Shown: positions 24,244 to 34,380, counted from the stretch's first letter. The stretch: 55,653 nt of DNA from Allomuricauda sp. (GCF_002699205.1 NZ_PABT01000030.1:1-55653), one strand, 5' to 3'. Numbers and translations: made by a program. The notes: generated from the letters alone by a model not told the origin.

Positions 24244-26325
24244 ATGCACCGATCCTTTACCCTTCTAAACACCGATCAGATCAACAAGTATGGATATTTA
24301 TTTCCATTGGCGACCTTGGAGGATATTATGTGGCAAAAAGGCACCGAAGGTGTACCTATGCATGTGGGTCATGACATGCATCGCCCAATTGGTGCAATAA
24401 TACCTTTTGCTTTATATTTTGAACCATACCTTGTTAGAAGTTTGGGCATAACTTTATTGCCGGAAACGGATACGGAATGGAACCAAATAAAAAATTTCAA
24501 AAGGAATTCAGTTGTAAAAAACTTGAGTCACTATATCGAAAAAAATGAGGGTAGATTGTTCAATTTGGTCAAGGATAAACTCTCCCAGGATTTTAAATAT
24601 CATATAGCTGGCACTTTGGCCATTGTTGACGACAACATAGTGCAATCCCTGTTTTCTGAACTACCGAAATTATTGGATAAGGATGGCCTCATTGATATTC
24701 GGGATTTGAATGGGTCCTTTGAATACAAATACCATGGAGCTTTTGTACATAAGGAAATACCCCTTTGCATATACGCCCACAGTTATTTCCGAAGATCCTT
24801 GTCAAGGTACAACAATTTCCACAGCTTGTTCTTGGATGAACTAATGACCCACCAAGAAAATAAAAGAACTACACTTAAAATTGCTTTGGATTGGGATATG
24901 GTTGGATATGCTCCGGATTTTGCCCATTCGATGGAGTTCGAATATTGGTTTGGACCGAAATATACGGATGACATCAGCCAAATCAAACTAGGGCTATCCC
25001 GATATAACACTACTGGGTTTGATAGGGAATATTACGAAATTTCATCGACAGAATTTTACTGGAAGAACAATGAGAACTTAAGGGAATTTGAATTGGAAGA
25101 ATTGCGGGAAAATAATGTGCCAACGTTACAGGATTTTTTTGGCTGTAGATATATCCATTCGATTTTCGATACAAACATTAATTCCTTTATCCACTTTGAT
25201 GGGGCAATCAGGGGCTATTCATCCGATCTTTTTTTTGAAAGGTTGAGCAATAAGCTAACAGAATTTGGAAGAAATAGCCAATATAAAAAGCTGTTTCGCA
25301 TTGATGGTAGTTTGGATTTAAAGGATTGGAAAACTTTAATTACGAAATACATGCAAGGGAATCCGTTGATCTATGAGTATTTTGGAATTGATAAACCAAA
25401 ATCCCAGTTTGACCATGATGAAGTACAGAAGACCTTAATTCAAAGACTCGTTCCACATGAAATGAGTGAGGAAGATGGGATACGGCTTTTGGTTTCCTAT
25501 CACGAAAGGAATGATGATTTCAAGGGACATTCCCATGCCGTCTCCATATATGATGTAATATCGATTGACGATGAAGATTGTTCCATTGTTGAGTATGATC
25601 TGATTGAGGTCAAAAAGGCTTTGCAAAGATTGGGGAAGGACCTTTTCATAAAAGAAGACGTTCTTTTCGGAAGCATTAAGGATGAATACTGGAACATTCC
25701 TTGCATCCATCATAGTGATAAAGAACCCGAAAAGGATATTGAATTGACACTTAAGTCCCTTAAAATGATATTGGGAAAAATGGTCGAAAAAGGGCTGGGG
25801 TGTATCATTTCCTGGACTATTTCCTGGAATATGGAGGACAAGGAAGTTAGGGTAAGTAGTTTGGGGCATATAAGAAACCTTCATACTTGGATGGGCACTT
25901 TCGAAGGAATACCAACCGATCGCAAAAAATTTGTAAAATGGTTGGAAGATCAGAAAAGGTATCTTAACAGTAATTTTAAGCCATCCTATGACAAACCTCT
26001 TGTTAAGGATATCTGCCAATTTGATGGGGTATTGTATATGAAAAGGGTAATCGTCGGGGAAGAATTCGCATTGGAGCCCTATCTTAAGGAGGGCAATTTG
26101 GCTTATACCATCAAGGTTCCCGACAATGATTCACAATACATGGAAATATTGGATGAATCAATCAAGGCCATTCCCGCCTATGTTGTCAAAAAAAGCACGT
26201 GTAGTAAATCAAGGGAAAATTATCTTACCAGTCCATTTTCAAAATGGTTGGATAGTGATATTCATACAATTATTGAAGAAATCGAAGGTTTGACTTTCTA
26301 CTGGACGGACAAACCGGTTAAGTGA
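24244..26325 (+). CDS. Large unknown protein of the four-gene cassette
   Basis: A 693-aa soluble protein that was not recognised. There is no P-loop, HTH or clear nuclease motif. The N-terminal region carries GVPMHVGHDMHRPIGAIIPF (about residues 38-57), with several His and Asp residues that could bind metal; the middle and C-terminal parts are mixed alpha/beta with many Tyr and Trp. It starts 38 bp after the first cassette gene and ends 22 bp before the STAND gene. Possible roles are effector, inhibitor or phage sensor partner; none is supported by a motif. Confidence 0.5.
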   Translation: MHRSFTLLNTDQINKYGYLFPLATLEDIMWQKGTEGVPMHVGHDMHRPIGAIIPFALYFEPYLVRSLGITLLPETDTEWNQIKNFKRNSVVKNLSHYIEKNEGRLFNLVKDKLSQDFKYHIAGTLAIVDDNIVQSLFSELPKLLDKDGLIDIRDLNGSFEYKYHGAFVHKEIPLCIYAHSYFRRSLSRYNNFHSLFLDELMTHQENKRTTLKIALDWDMVGYAPDFAHSMEFEYWFGPKYTDDISQIKLGLSRYNTTGFDREYYEISSTEFYWKNNENLREFELEELRENNVPTLQDFFGCRYIHSIFDTNINSFIHFDGAIRGYSSDLFFERLSNKLTEFGRNSQYKKLFRIDGSLDLKDWKTLITKYMQGNPLIYEYFGIDKPKSQFDHDEVQKTLIQRLVPHEMSEEDGIRLLVSYHERNDDFKGHSHAVSIYDVISIDDEDCSIVEYDLIEVKKALQRLGKDLFIKEDVLFGSIKDEYWNIPCIHHSDKEPEKDIELTLKSLKMILGKMVEKGLGCIISWTISWNMEDKEVRVSSLGHIRNLHTWMGTFEGIPTDRKKFVKWLEDQKRYLNSNFKPSYDKPLVKDICQFDGVLYMKRVIVGEEFALEPYLKEGNLAYTIKVPDNDSQYMEILDESIKAIPAYVVKKSTCSKSRENYLTSPFSKWLDSDIHTIIEEIEGLTFYWTDKPVK

Positions 26326-26347
26326 AAGTCAAGGGAACAGAAAAAGT

Positions 26348-29209
26348 ATGCTCGAAGAATTAATTGACGTCTTTAAAATAAATACAGAAGCAATTGCCAC
26401 CAATAGGGGCTTTTATTATCAATATCTGTTGGTATTGAAAAAATGGGTACATAATTTCATCAACAACATCGAACTAAAAACAGCAGTAGAAGTTGAGGAT
26501 GATATAACCGAGTTTGGAAATGAGATCATCTTCACCCAAGTTAAATGCTATACTTCTGCTTTTAGTCTGAATTCCAAGGAGGTGAAAAATGCCCTTTTTA
26601 ACTTCTATATTATTTTTTTAAAGTATGGGGGGGTCAAAGGACCAACGGCATTTTGCTTTTCAACAAACTCCAAAATAGCAAAGAGGGAAAAACTTTTGGC
26701 CAGTTGGATCAAAGATAAAGGATTTGAGGACAAAGAAATCTTGACTCAATGCGTGAGGAAAATAAATGAAATTCTGCTAAAAGAAATAAAGAACAGAAGA
26801 AACAAGCTCCTTCAACGTGGAATTCCAGAGCCTGACAAGCTCATTATAAACAATGCGAGCCAAACCTTCAAGAATTCCCTGACCGAAGCCAATATTTTGT
26901 CCTTTGTGAAAAAGATCAAGTGGGACTTTAAAGACCTGACCCCTGAAAATGGGGTCAATACGCTTACCCATGAAATTCATGATCTGTTAGCTGATAATAA
27001 GTTCAATGGTAGGTCTCCCGAATTACTTTTCAAAGTGCTTATTTCAGAAATTTATAACAAATCGCAAAAAGAAAACAGAAAAGAGAGGGAACTTGACGGA
27101 AAACAATTAGAAGCCATTATCGATAAAACCGAAGAAGACCTATCGGGCCTTGTGAATGATAGGATAGTAAAACTCTTTGGAATTGAAATGGATGAATTGA
27201 GAGCGAATGTCGAAAGCCTTATTAAATCAAGTGACGCCCATTCCAAGGAAATTCTTTTTCTTAAGGATGAACTGAGAAAATCCTCAGTTGATGGTATTAA
27301 GTATTTAAATCTTGTTCCCGACTTTTCATCGTTGAATATTATTGGCTGGGATGATTTTTTACACCAGGTAAATTCCATTTTGGTCGAGAAAAAAATGGTA
27401 TCCGTTTATTCAGAAGGCGGGATGGGTAAGACCTCATTTGCAAAAAAATATTTACAAACATTTGATTTTTATGACCACATCATTTGGGTAAACGCGGAAA
27501 GCTCCATTCCTACATCCTTACTGTTCGATGATGTATTGCTCGCAAACATAAACTTTTTCGATTCCAGTGGTTCAGAAGACATGATGAATTCATACAAAAG
27601 ACTTTTGAACCATTTGAACAAAATTCATGGAACCAACTTAATTATAGTCGATATTCAAGAGACCAAGAAGGAAGTCGAAGAGATATTATCATTGAATTTA
27701 ACTCCCAATTGGCATAAACTGATTCTTACAAGAAGCCATTTGAAAACCATTCCAAGCGAAAGATTGCCAAATTTAGACTTTAAATTGGCCAAAGAGGTCT
27801 ATATGGCATATGGAAACCAAGACCAAATGGGCACTGAATTGCTTGAGGATTTTTTCAATGCCATTGATTACAATGTGCTGGTCATTGAATTGGTTTCCAA
27901 AACTATTGCAAACAGTATTGACCTGTCCCTTAGTGATTTTGTCGATTCCTTGCAGCAACAGGCACTCAACAAAAATCAACTTCAAATAGACATCGACATA
28001 AGGGGCAGTGGTGGTTCAATTCAAATTTTCAGTTATCTGTTGGAAAGATTCAAGCTTCCGATGCTGGATGAGAATGAAATGAATTATCTCCAATTTTTGG
28101 CAATTCTACCTTCCAATAATATTATTATTGAGGACCTGATACTTATGAACGGAATACCCTATTACGAGGAGAATAAGGTGCATATTAACAATGTGACCAT
28201 TTCTTTGGAAAAGAAGGGGCTAATAACCATAAGTGACGACAGAAAAAGGATTGACATCCATAAAATGGTCCGGGAGGTAATAAATTATAACCAAAGGGAA
28301 CAGATTAGTCCATTTGTTTCCAACTTTTTGTTCATCAATTGGTTGACCAGAAGAATTGAAGAGGGGTATTATTCGCCGAAAAATTCATTTAGATATTTAA
28401 AATACGCCGATTCGATTCTAGATACGATTAAGGAGGAATATAGGAGCAGTTTATATCAACCTTTGATATTACTTGAGAATGAGCTCTTTTATGCCAAGAG
28501 ATTTTATTTCGGGGCAAAGAACCATTTGCCCCAATTGATAGACTTGGCAAGAAGGGCGGAAAACTTTTCCAGCTTAAACAAAAACAGTTTGGGCGTCATT
28601 TATAATAATTTGGGACTCTGTTATGCTGAAAATGATGAGGATGATTTAGCCGTAATTTACTTTAATAAGGCATTGGAATCCTATACGAGAGAGAATAAAA
28701 AAACAGCTGATTTGATCATTACCACATTGAATAATCTATCCAATATCCATTTGAGAAATAAAGACTTGTCAAATGCAATCAAAAACTTCAATATGGTCCA
28801 AGGTCTCAGAAAAAAATATTCCCTGTACAATGATCAACAATTGGGCATGGAGTTTAGGATACTTTCTCGTTCCTATGCCATTGCAGGTTCCTTTGATGAG
28901 GCCATAAGACTTATGGAATCGGGGGTGCGACTGCATAAATCCATTGATGATTCACATCGGAATGACTTTCTCCTGGCCAGTTATCACAATGAACTATCCC
29001 ATTTATACTTGGTCATTGGAAAAGTGGACAAGGCGGTTGAAAATCAAGAAAAGGGTGTTGAGATTATTGAAGGAATGGGATTGACCGGTAGTAGTTATCT
29101 GTTGTCGATGTATAGGATTTCTGAAAACCTCTATAAATACCTTGGGTTGGACAAAAAAGAAAGGGAGATGCAGAGAAAAATTGAATTGTTGACAACACAT
29201 CACATTTAA
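26348..29209 (+). CDS. STAND NTPase with N-terminal Cap4-like nuclease domain and C-terminal TPRs
   Basis: A 953-aa modular protein. Residues 20-110 look like a Cap4/DUF4297-type endonuclease: NRGFYYQYLLVL, then VEVEDDITEF (Glu50-Asp52) and TQVKCY (Gln64, Lys66). A linker with heptads leads to a STAND/NB-ARC NTPase: P-loop SEGGMGKTS (355-363), Walker B LIIVDI (431-436), KLILTRSH (457-464) and a winged-helix-like part near 590-650. Residues about 730-950 form TPR-like repeats (NNLGLCYAENDEDDLAVIYF, NNLSNIHLRNKDLSNAIKNF). The plan nuclease-STAND-repeat is that of antiviral sensors of the Avs/NLR type: repeats bind a phage product, the NTPase oligomerises, the nuclease fires. That mechanism is inferred here. 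Confidence 0.72.
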   Translation: MLEELIDVFKINTEAIATNRGFYYQYLLVLKKWVHNFINNIELKTAVEVEDDITEFGNEIIFTQVKCYTSAFSLNSKEVKNALFNFYIIFLKYGGVKGPTAFCFSTNSKIAKREKLLASWIKDKGFEDKEILTQCVRKINEILLKEIKNRRNKLLQRGIPEPDKLIINNASQTFKNSLTEANILSFVKKIKWDFKDLTPENGVNTLTHEIHDLLADNKFNGRSPELLFKVLISEIYNKSQKENRKERELDGKQLEAIIDKTEEDLSGLVNDRIVKLFGIEMDELRANVESLIKSSDAHSKEILFLKDELRKSSVDGIKYLNLVPDFSSLNIIGWDDFLHQVNSILVEKKMVSVYSEGGMGKTSFAKKYLQTFDFYDHIIWVNAESSIPTSLLFDDVLLANINFFDSSGSEDMMNSYKRLLNHLNKIHGTNLIIVDIQETKKEVEEILSLNLTPNWHKLILTRSHLKTIPSERLPNLDFKLAKEVYMAYGNQDQMGTELLEDFFNAIDYNVLVIELVSKTIANSIDLSLSDFVDSLQQQALNKNQLQIDIDIRGSGGSIQIFSYLLERFKLPMLDENEMNYLQFLAILPSNNIIIEDLILMNGIPYYEENKVHINNVTISLEKKGLITISDDRKRIDIHKMVREVINYNQREQISPFVSNFLFINWLTRRIEEGYYSPKNSFRYLKYADSILDTIKEEYRSSLYQPLILLENELFYAKRFYFGAKNHLPQLIDLARRAENFSSLNKNSLGVIYNNLGLCYAENDEDDLAVIYFNKALESYTRENKKTADLIITTLNNLSNIHLRNKDLSNAIKNFNMVQGLRKKYSLYNDQQLGMEFRILSRSYAIAGSFDEAIRLMESGVRLHKSIDDSHRNDFLLASYHNELSHLYLVIGKVDKAVENQEKGVEIIEGMGLTGSSYLLSMYRISENLYKYLGLDKKEREMQRKIELLTTHHI

Positions 29210-29212
29210 TCA

Positions 29213-30505
29213 ATGAGCCTAGTAAGAGAAAAGTTTTACAATTTATTCTGGCAAGATAAAACCTGTCAAAATCTATTTTTGTTATCAAAAGAAGAACTCC
29301 TTGAAACATCTACTTTTGGAACACAACAAAATAGTTACAGTTATTCTTCCAATCGTATCATAATTTCCAATTCAGCTGAGGGAAGTGGCGATTCCATGAC
29401 CATTAAATTCAGAAATGAAAATACCTTAATCACATTGGACAAGAATTTGGAGGAACGAATAGACTATTTTAAGCCAATAGTCGAAAGCTTTTTGGACCAA
29501 AATTTCAAAAAGGCCTTTGACAAGCTTCATCATGATATGGACCATAAAGGCTGGTCACTGGTGATTAAAATAGTCAGATTATTGACCAATGAAAAAAGAC
29601 GGGAAACCAACATTGTAAAGTTTCTACAAGAATATGGTTTTGTCGGTAAGCACATAAATTCCTTTGAAGAAATTGAACATTATCTGGAAAGTAAATTTAT
29701 TCCGCAAAAGGGAAATTCATTGGTCAATGAAAATAATATCAAAACGTTCTTCGAGGGTATTAGGTTTATCAAAGAATTGTACGTCAACAATTCCTATAAA
29801 AAACTATACAACTCCAATCAAGTACTGATTAACACGTTGAACAGTGAAGATGATTTTGGTTCCAGAATCTCGTTATTCGCGCGGCTCTATGAAGCAGGGA
29901 TTATTTCTCCGAGCAAGCAGGATGCCATACTAGAATGTTTCCATTGCGAACCGGGAACTTATAAAGGATTTTTCCAGTTAAAATTAAACCCAATAAAATT
30001 GCGGGAGATAAAATGTCCGAATTGTTCAAAACAGCTTACTTATTTTGTGCCATATGAGCTTGATGAAGAAATATATCAAATTGTAAAGGCAAAGGACGGG
30101 CTGCTTATGGATGCCCTGGTTTATCAACTGGCAAAGCATAATTTTTCTTTTGTTTTGAATCAAAATTATTTGTCGGACATTGAAATAGACTGTTTGTTTG
30201 AGTCCCGGGTAGGGGATGAACAAGTCCTCTATATAGTTGAAACAAAAATGTTCAAGCTCAATACCACGCAAGCAAGACTAAAAAATAAAATAAAGCAAGG
30301 GTATGGTAAGCTCATTGCAGATGTTGAAAGGCTTCTTGAATTGGAAGGGTTTAATGATAAAAAGCTTAAGCCACTATTGCTGGTGAACGTCACTGACAGG
30401 AACTTAATCAATGAGATTAGATTTGAAATGAAAAAGTCCAATCCAGAAATGCTCCATCAGGATTCTGAAATTGTGAACCTCGAGTTGTTAAAGTTTTCCA
30501 GTTGA
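29213..30505 (+). CDS. Putative PD-(D/E)XK nuclease with zinc ribbon, last gene of the cassette
   Basis: A 430-aa protein starting 3 bp after the STAND gene. Residues 242-271 form a zinc ribbon (CFHC ... CPNC), and the C-terminal part has a PD-(D/E)XK-like core: SDIEIDCLFE (Asp326) and LYIVETKMF (Glu343-x-Lys345) followed by a helix with KIKQGYGKLIADVE. The N-terminal 200 residues are helical and unknown. Tight spacing implies translation together with the STAND protein, so it may be a second effector or a partner. Family assignment is by motif only. Confidence 0.55.
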   Translation: MSLVREKFYNLFWQDKTCQNLFLLSKEELLETSTFGTQQNSYSYSSNRIIISNSAEGSGDSMTIKFRNENTLITLDKNLEERIDYFKPIVESFLDQNFKKAFDKLHHDMDHKGWSLVIKIVRLLTNEKRRETNIVKFLQEYGFVGKHINSFEEIEHYLESKFIPQKGNSLVNENNIKTFFEGIRFIKELYVNNSYKKLYNSNQVLINTLNSEDDFGSRISLFARLYEAGIISPSKQDAILECFHCEPGTYKGFFQLKLNPIKLREIKCPNCSKQLTYFVPYELDEEIYQIVKAKDGLLMDALVYQLAKHNFSFVLNQNYLSDIEIDCLFESRVGDEQVLYIVETKMFKLNTTQARLKNKIKQGYGKLIADVERLLELEGFNDKKLKPLLLVNVTDRNLINEIRFEMKKSNPEMLHQDSEIVNLELLKFSS

Positions 30506-30808
30506 TCTGAGCTGAGAAACTTTGAATGATTGGTGGTTACCCTACCAAACAAAGTGTTCAAATTCTTATTGTAAAGTGGGAAAATTTCTTGCTTCTTACT
30601 TTTTATCGTCATTTTGATTTTGGATTTCAAGAATTTGTTAACATCCCAATGTATTCCATCAATATTTTTTGCCCTCGATTACACTACTATAAAACCACTT
30701 CCATTCAATTTAAATGATATTAACAAATATCTGATAATCAAATATATAAGTGAAATAAATTATAATTTTCACATATCAATAATCGTCTAACCCTTAAACG
30801 TTTACGAT
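30506..30808. other. 303-bp intergenic region before the tra genes
   Basis: No convincing gene is present; one short frame (30526-30717) has an implausible composition. The end is very AT-rich and holds GTGAAAT / ATTTTCAC arms around 30750-30775. It most likely carries the promoter of the traE operon. Confidence 0.5.
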
Positions 30809-31096
30809 ATGCGAAAATCTTTCTTTATTACCTTATTATTGCTTTTTACCTCCAGTGCCGTTTTGGCCCAGATCGGGGGCATCGAGGATTCGGTCAATGA
30901 TATTTCCGATACCATTCGGGCCATATTTCCCATAATCCTGGGAGTTATCTTTTTAGTGGGTTTCCTGTTCAATGCCGGACATTTCTTTGGGGAGAATGCT
31001 GACCTAAAAAGGGGCATTACCCGGGTCTTGGTCTTTGTGTTGATTGCAGGTGCCGTTGTGGGCATCTTTACCTATCTCATCGGAATCGTGGTCTGA
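30809..31096 (+). CDS. traE: Conjugative transfer protein TraE (DUF4134)
   Basis: A 95-aa membrane protein with a signal-like first helix (residues 3-20) and two further helices (about 38-58 and 71-94), the DUF4134 arrangement of Bacteroidota TraE. It is a small component of the type IV secretion channel in the inner membrane, comparable in position to VirB2-like pilins. It is the first gene of the transfer operon, and its stop overlaps the traF start by one base. Confidence 0.88.
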   Translation: MRKSFFITLLLLFTSSAVLAQIGGIEDSVNDISDTIRAIFPIILGVIFLVGFLFNAGHFFGENADLKRGITRVLVFVLIAGAVVGIFTYLIGIVV

Positions 31097-31374
31097 TGAA
31101 AGAGTTCGAGGTCTATAGAAATATACGAAAGCGAGCCATGATCATGGGGCTGACCATTTCCATGTTTGCCCTGATGATGGTGTCTATCATCTGTTCGCTT
31201 TTGATCATCATTTTTTCGTTTCATTTTGGTGTCATCGTGGGCCTACTGCTCTTCAATGCCCTGCTCTATGGGGCATTGTTGCAGTGGGTGAAGAAACCTT
31301 TCAAATTGAAAGTAGTGAAAACCTTTCCCAGGACCATAAGCCTAAAACAGTTGAATCCCAATGACTATGTCTAA
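31096..31374 (+). CDS. traF: Conjugative transfer protein TraF (DUF4133)
   Basis: A 92-aa inner membrane protein with two adjacent helices (about residues 17-42 and 45-62), matching the VirB3-like DUF4133 family. In this group it sits between the traE pilin-like gene and the TraG ATPase, exactly as here. It overlaps traE by one base and traG by 14 bases. Confidence 0.88.
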   Translation: MKEFEVYRNIRKRAMIMGLTISMFALMMVSIICSLLIIIFSFHFGVIVGLLLFNALLYGALLQWVKKPFKLKVVKTFPRTISLKQLNPNDYV

Positions 31375-33778
31375 GCTCAATTTCAATGCATTTCACCCAA
31401 TCCTGGATATCCAAAACCATGTGGTCTTTGGGAGCAATGGCAATGTGGTATTGTGTTATCAGGTGGAATTGCCGGAGATATACTCCCTTTCTGAAACGGA
31501 TTTTGGGGATCTACATGGGATGTGGTTCCAAGCCTTTAAATCCTTGCCGGTGGGTACGGTTATCCATAAGCAGGAGATATATCAAAAGAAAGGTTATGAT
31601 GCAAGGAACCTTCCAAGGGATACCTTTCTGGCAAAGGCTACCCATGATTATTTTGTAGGTCGTGAACATTTGGACCATCGGAGTTATCTCTTCTTTGTCC
31701 TTCCTCTTGACAAGGCCTTTAATGCCACCAAATATGTCAATCCCTTTCGAAAAGTGGAGAAAGGGTTGCACCGTAAACTGGATGTGCAGGTAGCGGAATT
31801 TGTGACCGCCGTCAACGATTCTGTATCCTATGTCAACAACTCCAAAAGTGTGTCAATGGTTCCCATGGAACCTGAAGCCATATTGAACCATACCCAGGAG
31901 TATTTCAATGGATTCAATCAAGGTTTTGATACGGATATCCAGCTAGGAAAAGGCCCCATAGAAATTGGTGATCATTATTTTGATGTGATGGCCATCAACA
32001 ATGAAGAATGTTTCGGGGAAACCGTACAGAGCAGTGTGCCCAATGGGAAATTCAGTTCGGACGGGTTCAGCTTTCACAAGGGTTTTATGGACGGTCTCGG
32101 GTTGGAGTTGGGGGAGAACCATATCATCAACCAAATCCTTTATCTGGACGATACCCATCAATGGCGCAAATTATTGGACAAAAAAATAGAAGAACTCTCC
32201 AAGAGCTCCAATTTTGGTTCCCAGAACAAAGTGGTTCGCAACAAGGTCCAACATATCTTGGACATGATCAATGGGGATGATACCGCACGGATCGTTCGTG
32301 GCCATGTGAATATTGCTTTTTGGCATACGGAAGTTGGGGTGTTGAAGCGTATTGCTTCTGTCATCAAGGCGCAATTGAAGGAATTGGATATACGACCCTA
32401 TCATCCCCATGGGGAGGAGCGCACCCATTATTTGTTGAATTCCTATCCCAGTCATGCCTCCAACTTTTCCAATGAAAATCTTTTTGTGATGGACCTAAAG
32501 GCAGCCCTTTGTCTGTACATCAACAATACGAATTATCGCTCTGATGAAACAGGAATCGTTTTTAATGATAGACAGTACAATATTCCTGTGGTCAAGGATG
32601 TATGGGACGAGGGGAAACGGCGCATCAAGGCCCGAAATTTTGCCATTTTTGCCCCGACAGGGGAAGGAAAATCCTTCTTGGCCAATAATATCCTACGCCA
32701 ATACTTTGAGGCCGATGTACGATTGGTCATTATTGATCTAGGGGGTTCCTATGCCAAATTTGCCCAATTGTATACCGATGATCATGTCATCCTGCGATAC
32801 GAACAGGGGAAGAATCTGGGCATCAATCCCTTTTACATTGCCAATCCGTCAGATTTGACCCCTGAACGTTTGGAAGATCTGGCCCTATTTCTTTTGGAGC
32901 TCTTGGCCGAAAACCAGGTGACCAAATCCAAGGAAGTGGCCTTGAAAAAGGTATTGTTGCACTACTATGATACGGTCAGGGAGGGGCATTCCTTGGCTTC
33001 CCTATATCAGTTCGTTGATAAGCACAAGGATACCCTGATCGAGGATACACGGGTTCAGGAATCCGATTTCAATGTCTATGGATTTTTGCACATCCTTTCC
33101 GAATATGTGGATGGTGGGCTGTATAGTTTTCTGTTCCATGCGGCAGAAGACCAGACCTATAAAATAGAGGATAAGCGCCTGATCGTTTTTGAGTTGGACC
33201 AGGTGCGCGACAATAAGGAAATCCTGTCCGTAATGCTCAAATTGATCAAGTCGGCCATCCAACGGACCATTTGGCGGAACCGTTCGGAAAGGGGCATTAT
33301 CCTGTTTGATGAGTTTGCCAAGCAGCTCAAGTTTCCCCATGTATTGGAGAGTGTGGAGTTCTATTACCAGGCCATTCGAAAACAGAACGGGGCCATTGGT
33401 ATCATTTTACAATCCATCAACCAGTTACCAGAAAATGCCACTTCGGCAAGTATCCTGGAGAATACCCAGGTCGTGTACAGTTTACGGAATGAAAAGGGCT
33501 ATGATGATCTGGCAAGGCGATTGAACCTGTCCAGCCATGATCTCAATCAATTGAAGTCCCTTAGAAACAGTCTTACTGGGGAACGCAAATACACCGAAAT
33601 ATTCATCAAGATCGGGAAGGAGAGCAATGTCTTTCGCTTGGAGGTGCCCCCAGAGGTCTATGCCGCCTATCTCACCGATGGAGTGGAACATGGTCAGCTC
33701 ATGGAACTCTTTGCACATTTCGGGGATATGGAACGGGCCATTTCGGAATTTATTAATCAACAAAAGAAAATGATATGA
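31361..33778 (+). CDS. traG: TraG conjugation ATPase (VirB4-like)
   Basis: An 805-aa ATPase that powers assembly of the transfer channel. It has Walker A FAPTGEGKSF (about residues 430-439), Walker B GIILFDEFAK (about 646-655) and the VirB4-like N-terminal domain. Length and motif order match TraG of Bacteroidota conjugative elements. It overlaps traF at its start and traI by 4 nt at its end. An alternative start lies 6 bp downstream. It appears complete and without frameshift. Confidence 0.92.
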   Translation: MTMSKLNFNAFHPILDIQNHVVFGSNGNVVLCYQVELPEIYSLSETDFGDLHGMWFQAFKSLPVGTVIHKQEIYQKKGYDARNLPRDTFLAKATHDYFVGREHLDHRSYLFFVLPLDKAFNATKYVNPFRKVEKGLHRKLDVQVAEFVTAVNDSVSYVNNSKSVSMVPMEPEAILNHTQEYFNGFNQGFDTDIQLGKGPIEIGDHYFDVMAINNEECFGETVQSSVPNGKFSSDGFSFHKGFMDGLGLELGENHIINQILYLDDTHQWRKLLDKKIEELSKSSNFGSQNKVVRNKVQHILDMINGDDTARIVRGHVNIAFWHTEVGVLKRIASVIKAQLKELDIRPYHPHGEERTHYLLNSYPSHASNFSNENLFVMDLKAALCLYINNTNYRSDETGIVFNDRQYNIPVVKDVWDEGKRRIKARNFAIFAPTGEGKSFLANNILRQYFEADVRLVIIDLGGSYAKFAQLYTDDHVILRYEQGKNLGINPFYIANPSDLTPERLEDLALFLLELLAENQVTKSKEVALKKVLLHYYDTVREGHSLASLYQFVDKHKDTLIEDTRVQESDFNVYGFLHILSEYVDGGLYSFLFHAAEDQTYKIEDKRLIVFELDQVRDNKEILSVMLKLIKSAIQRTIWRNRSERGIILFDEFAKQLKFPHVLESVEFYYQAIRKQNGAIGIILQSINQLPENATSASILENTQVVYSLRNEKGYDDLARRLNLSSHDLNQLKSLRNSLTGERKYTEIFIKIGKESNVFRLEVPPEVYAAYLTDGVEHGQLMELFAHFGDMERAISEFINQQKKMI

Positions 33779-34380
33779 GAATAGATTGGAAACAAACCTT
33801 ATGGAAAAATCCCCGGTTATGGATGTTGGCGCTGTCCTTGGCCGTGTTATTGCCTGCAGGCGCTGCCTGCCAAGGGATGCCGGTGTATGACAATACGAAC
33901 TTTATCAGCATGACCAAGTCCTTGTTGGAATCTGCAAAGCAGACCTCTGAACTGCTAAAGACCGTGGAGTTTTTAAAGGAACAGAAGGACAATATTGTCA
34001 AGGTCAACAATACCATTAAACAATTGAAGGCGGTGCGGGAATTGGCACGTAACAACGAGATTTTATTTCGGACGGTGCAGAACGATCTACGGGATATTTT
34101 GAATTCCCCCTTTATCAAAGCTGGGGAGGTGGAACAGGTGTCCAAAACCTTTGAGCAGATCATGGATACGGCCATTGATGACCTGGATTTTGTGAACCAG
34201 ATCTTGTCCAGTGATTTTTTGAAGATGACCGATGCGGAGCGTACCGCCATTTTGATGGAAAAGAAGGTCCAGTCCCAGGAAATGGTGGCCGAATTGGAGG
34301 TAAAAACAAGACGTTATCGGGAGATCATCTCCTTTCGGAAGATGCAGGACATCATCAATAACCGGGAAACCAACTACTGA
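33775..34380 (+). CDS. traI: Conjugative transfer protein TraI (DUF4141)
   Basis: A 201-aa secreted periplasmic protein with a signal peptide (MLALSLAVLLPAGAACQG, about residues 18-35) and a long helical, coiled-coil-like body, the features of DUF4141/TraI. The similar VirB5-like position between the VirB4 ATPase and the polytopic TraJ supports the call. Start overlaps traG by 4 nt; the stop overlaps traJ by one base. Confidence 0.8.
   Translation: MRIDWKQTLWKNPRLWMLALSLAVLLPAGAACQGMPVYDNTNFISMTKSLLESAKQTSELLKTVEFLKEQKDNIVKVNNTIKQLKAVRELARNNEILFRTVQNDLRDILNSPFIKAGEVEQVSKTFEQIMDTAIDDLDFVNQILSSDFLKMTDAERTAILMEKKVQSQEMVAELEVKTRRYREIISFRKMQDIINNRETNY

Noticed and set aside
30526..30717. 63-codon frame between the cassette and traE
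   Set aside because: Rich in Phe/Tyr/Ile from AT-rich DNA, no domain, and located in the presumed traE promoter.
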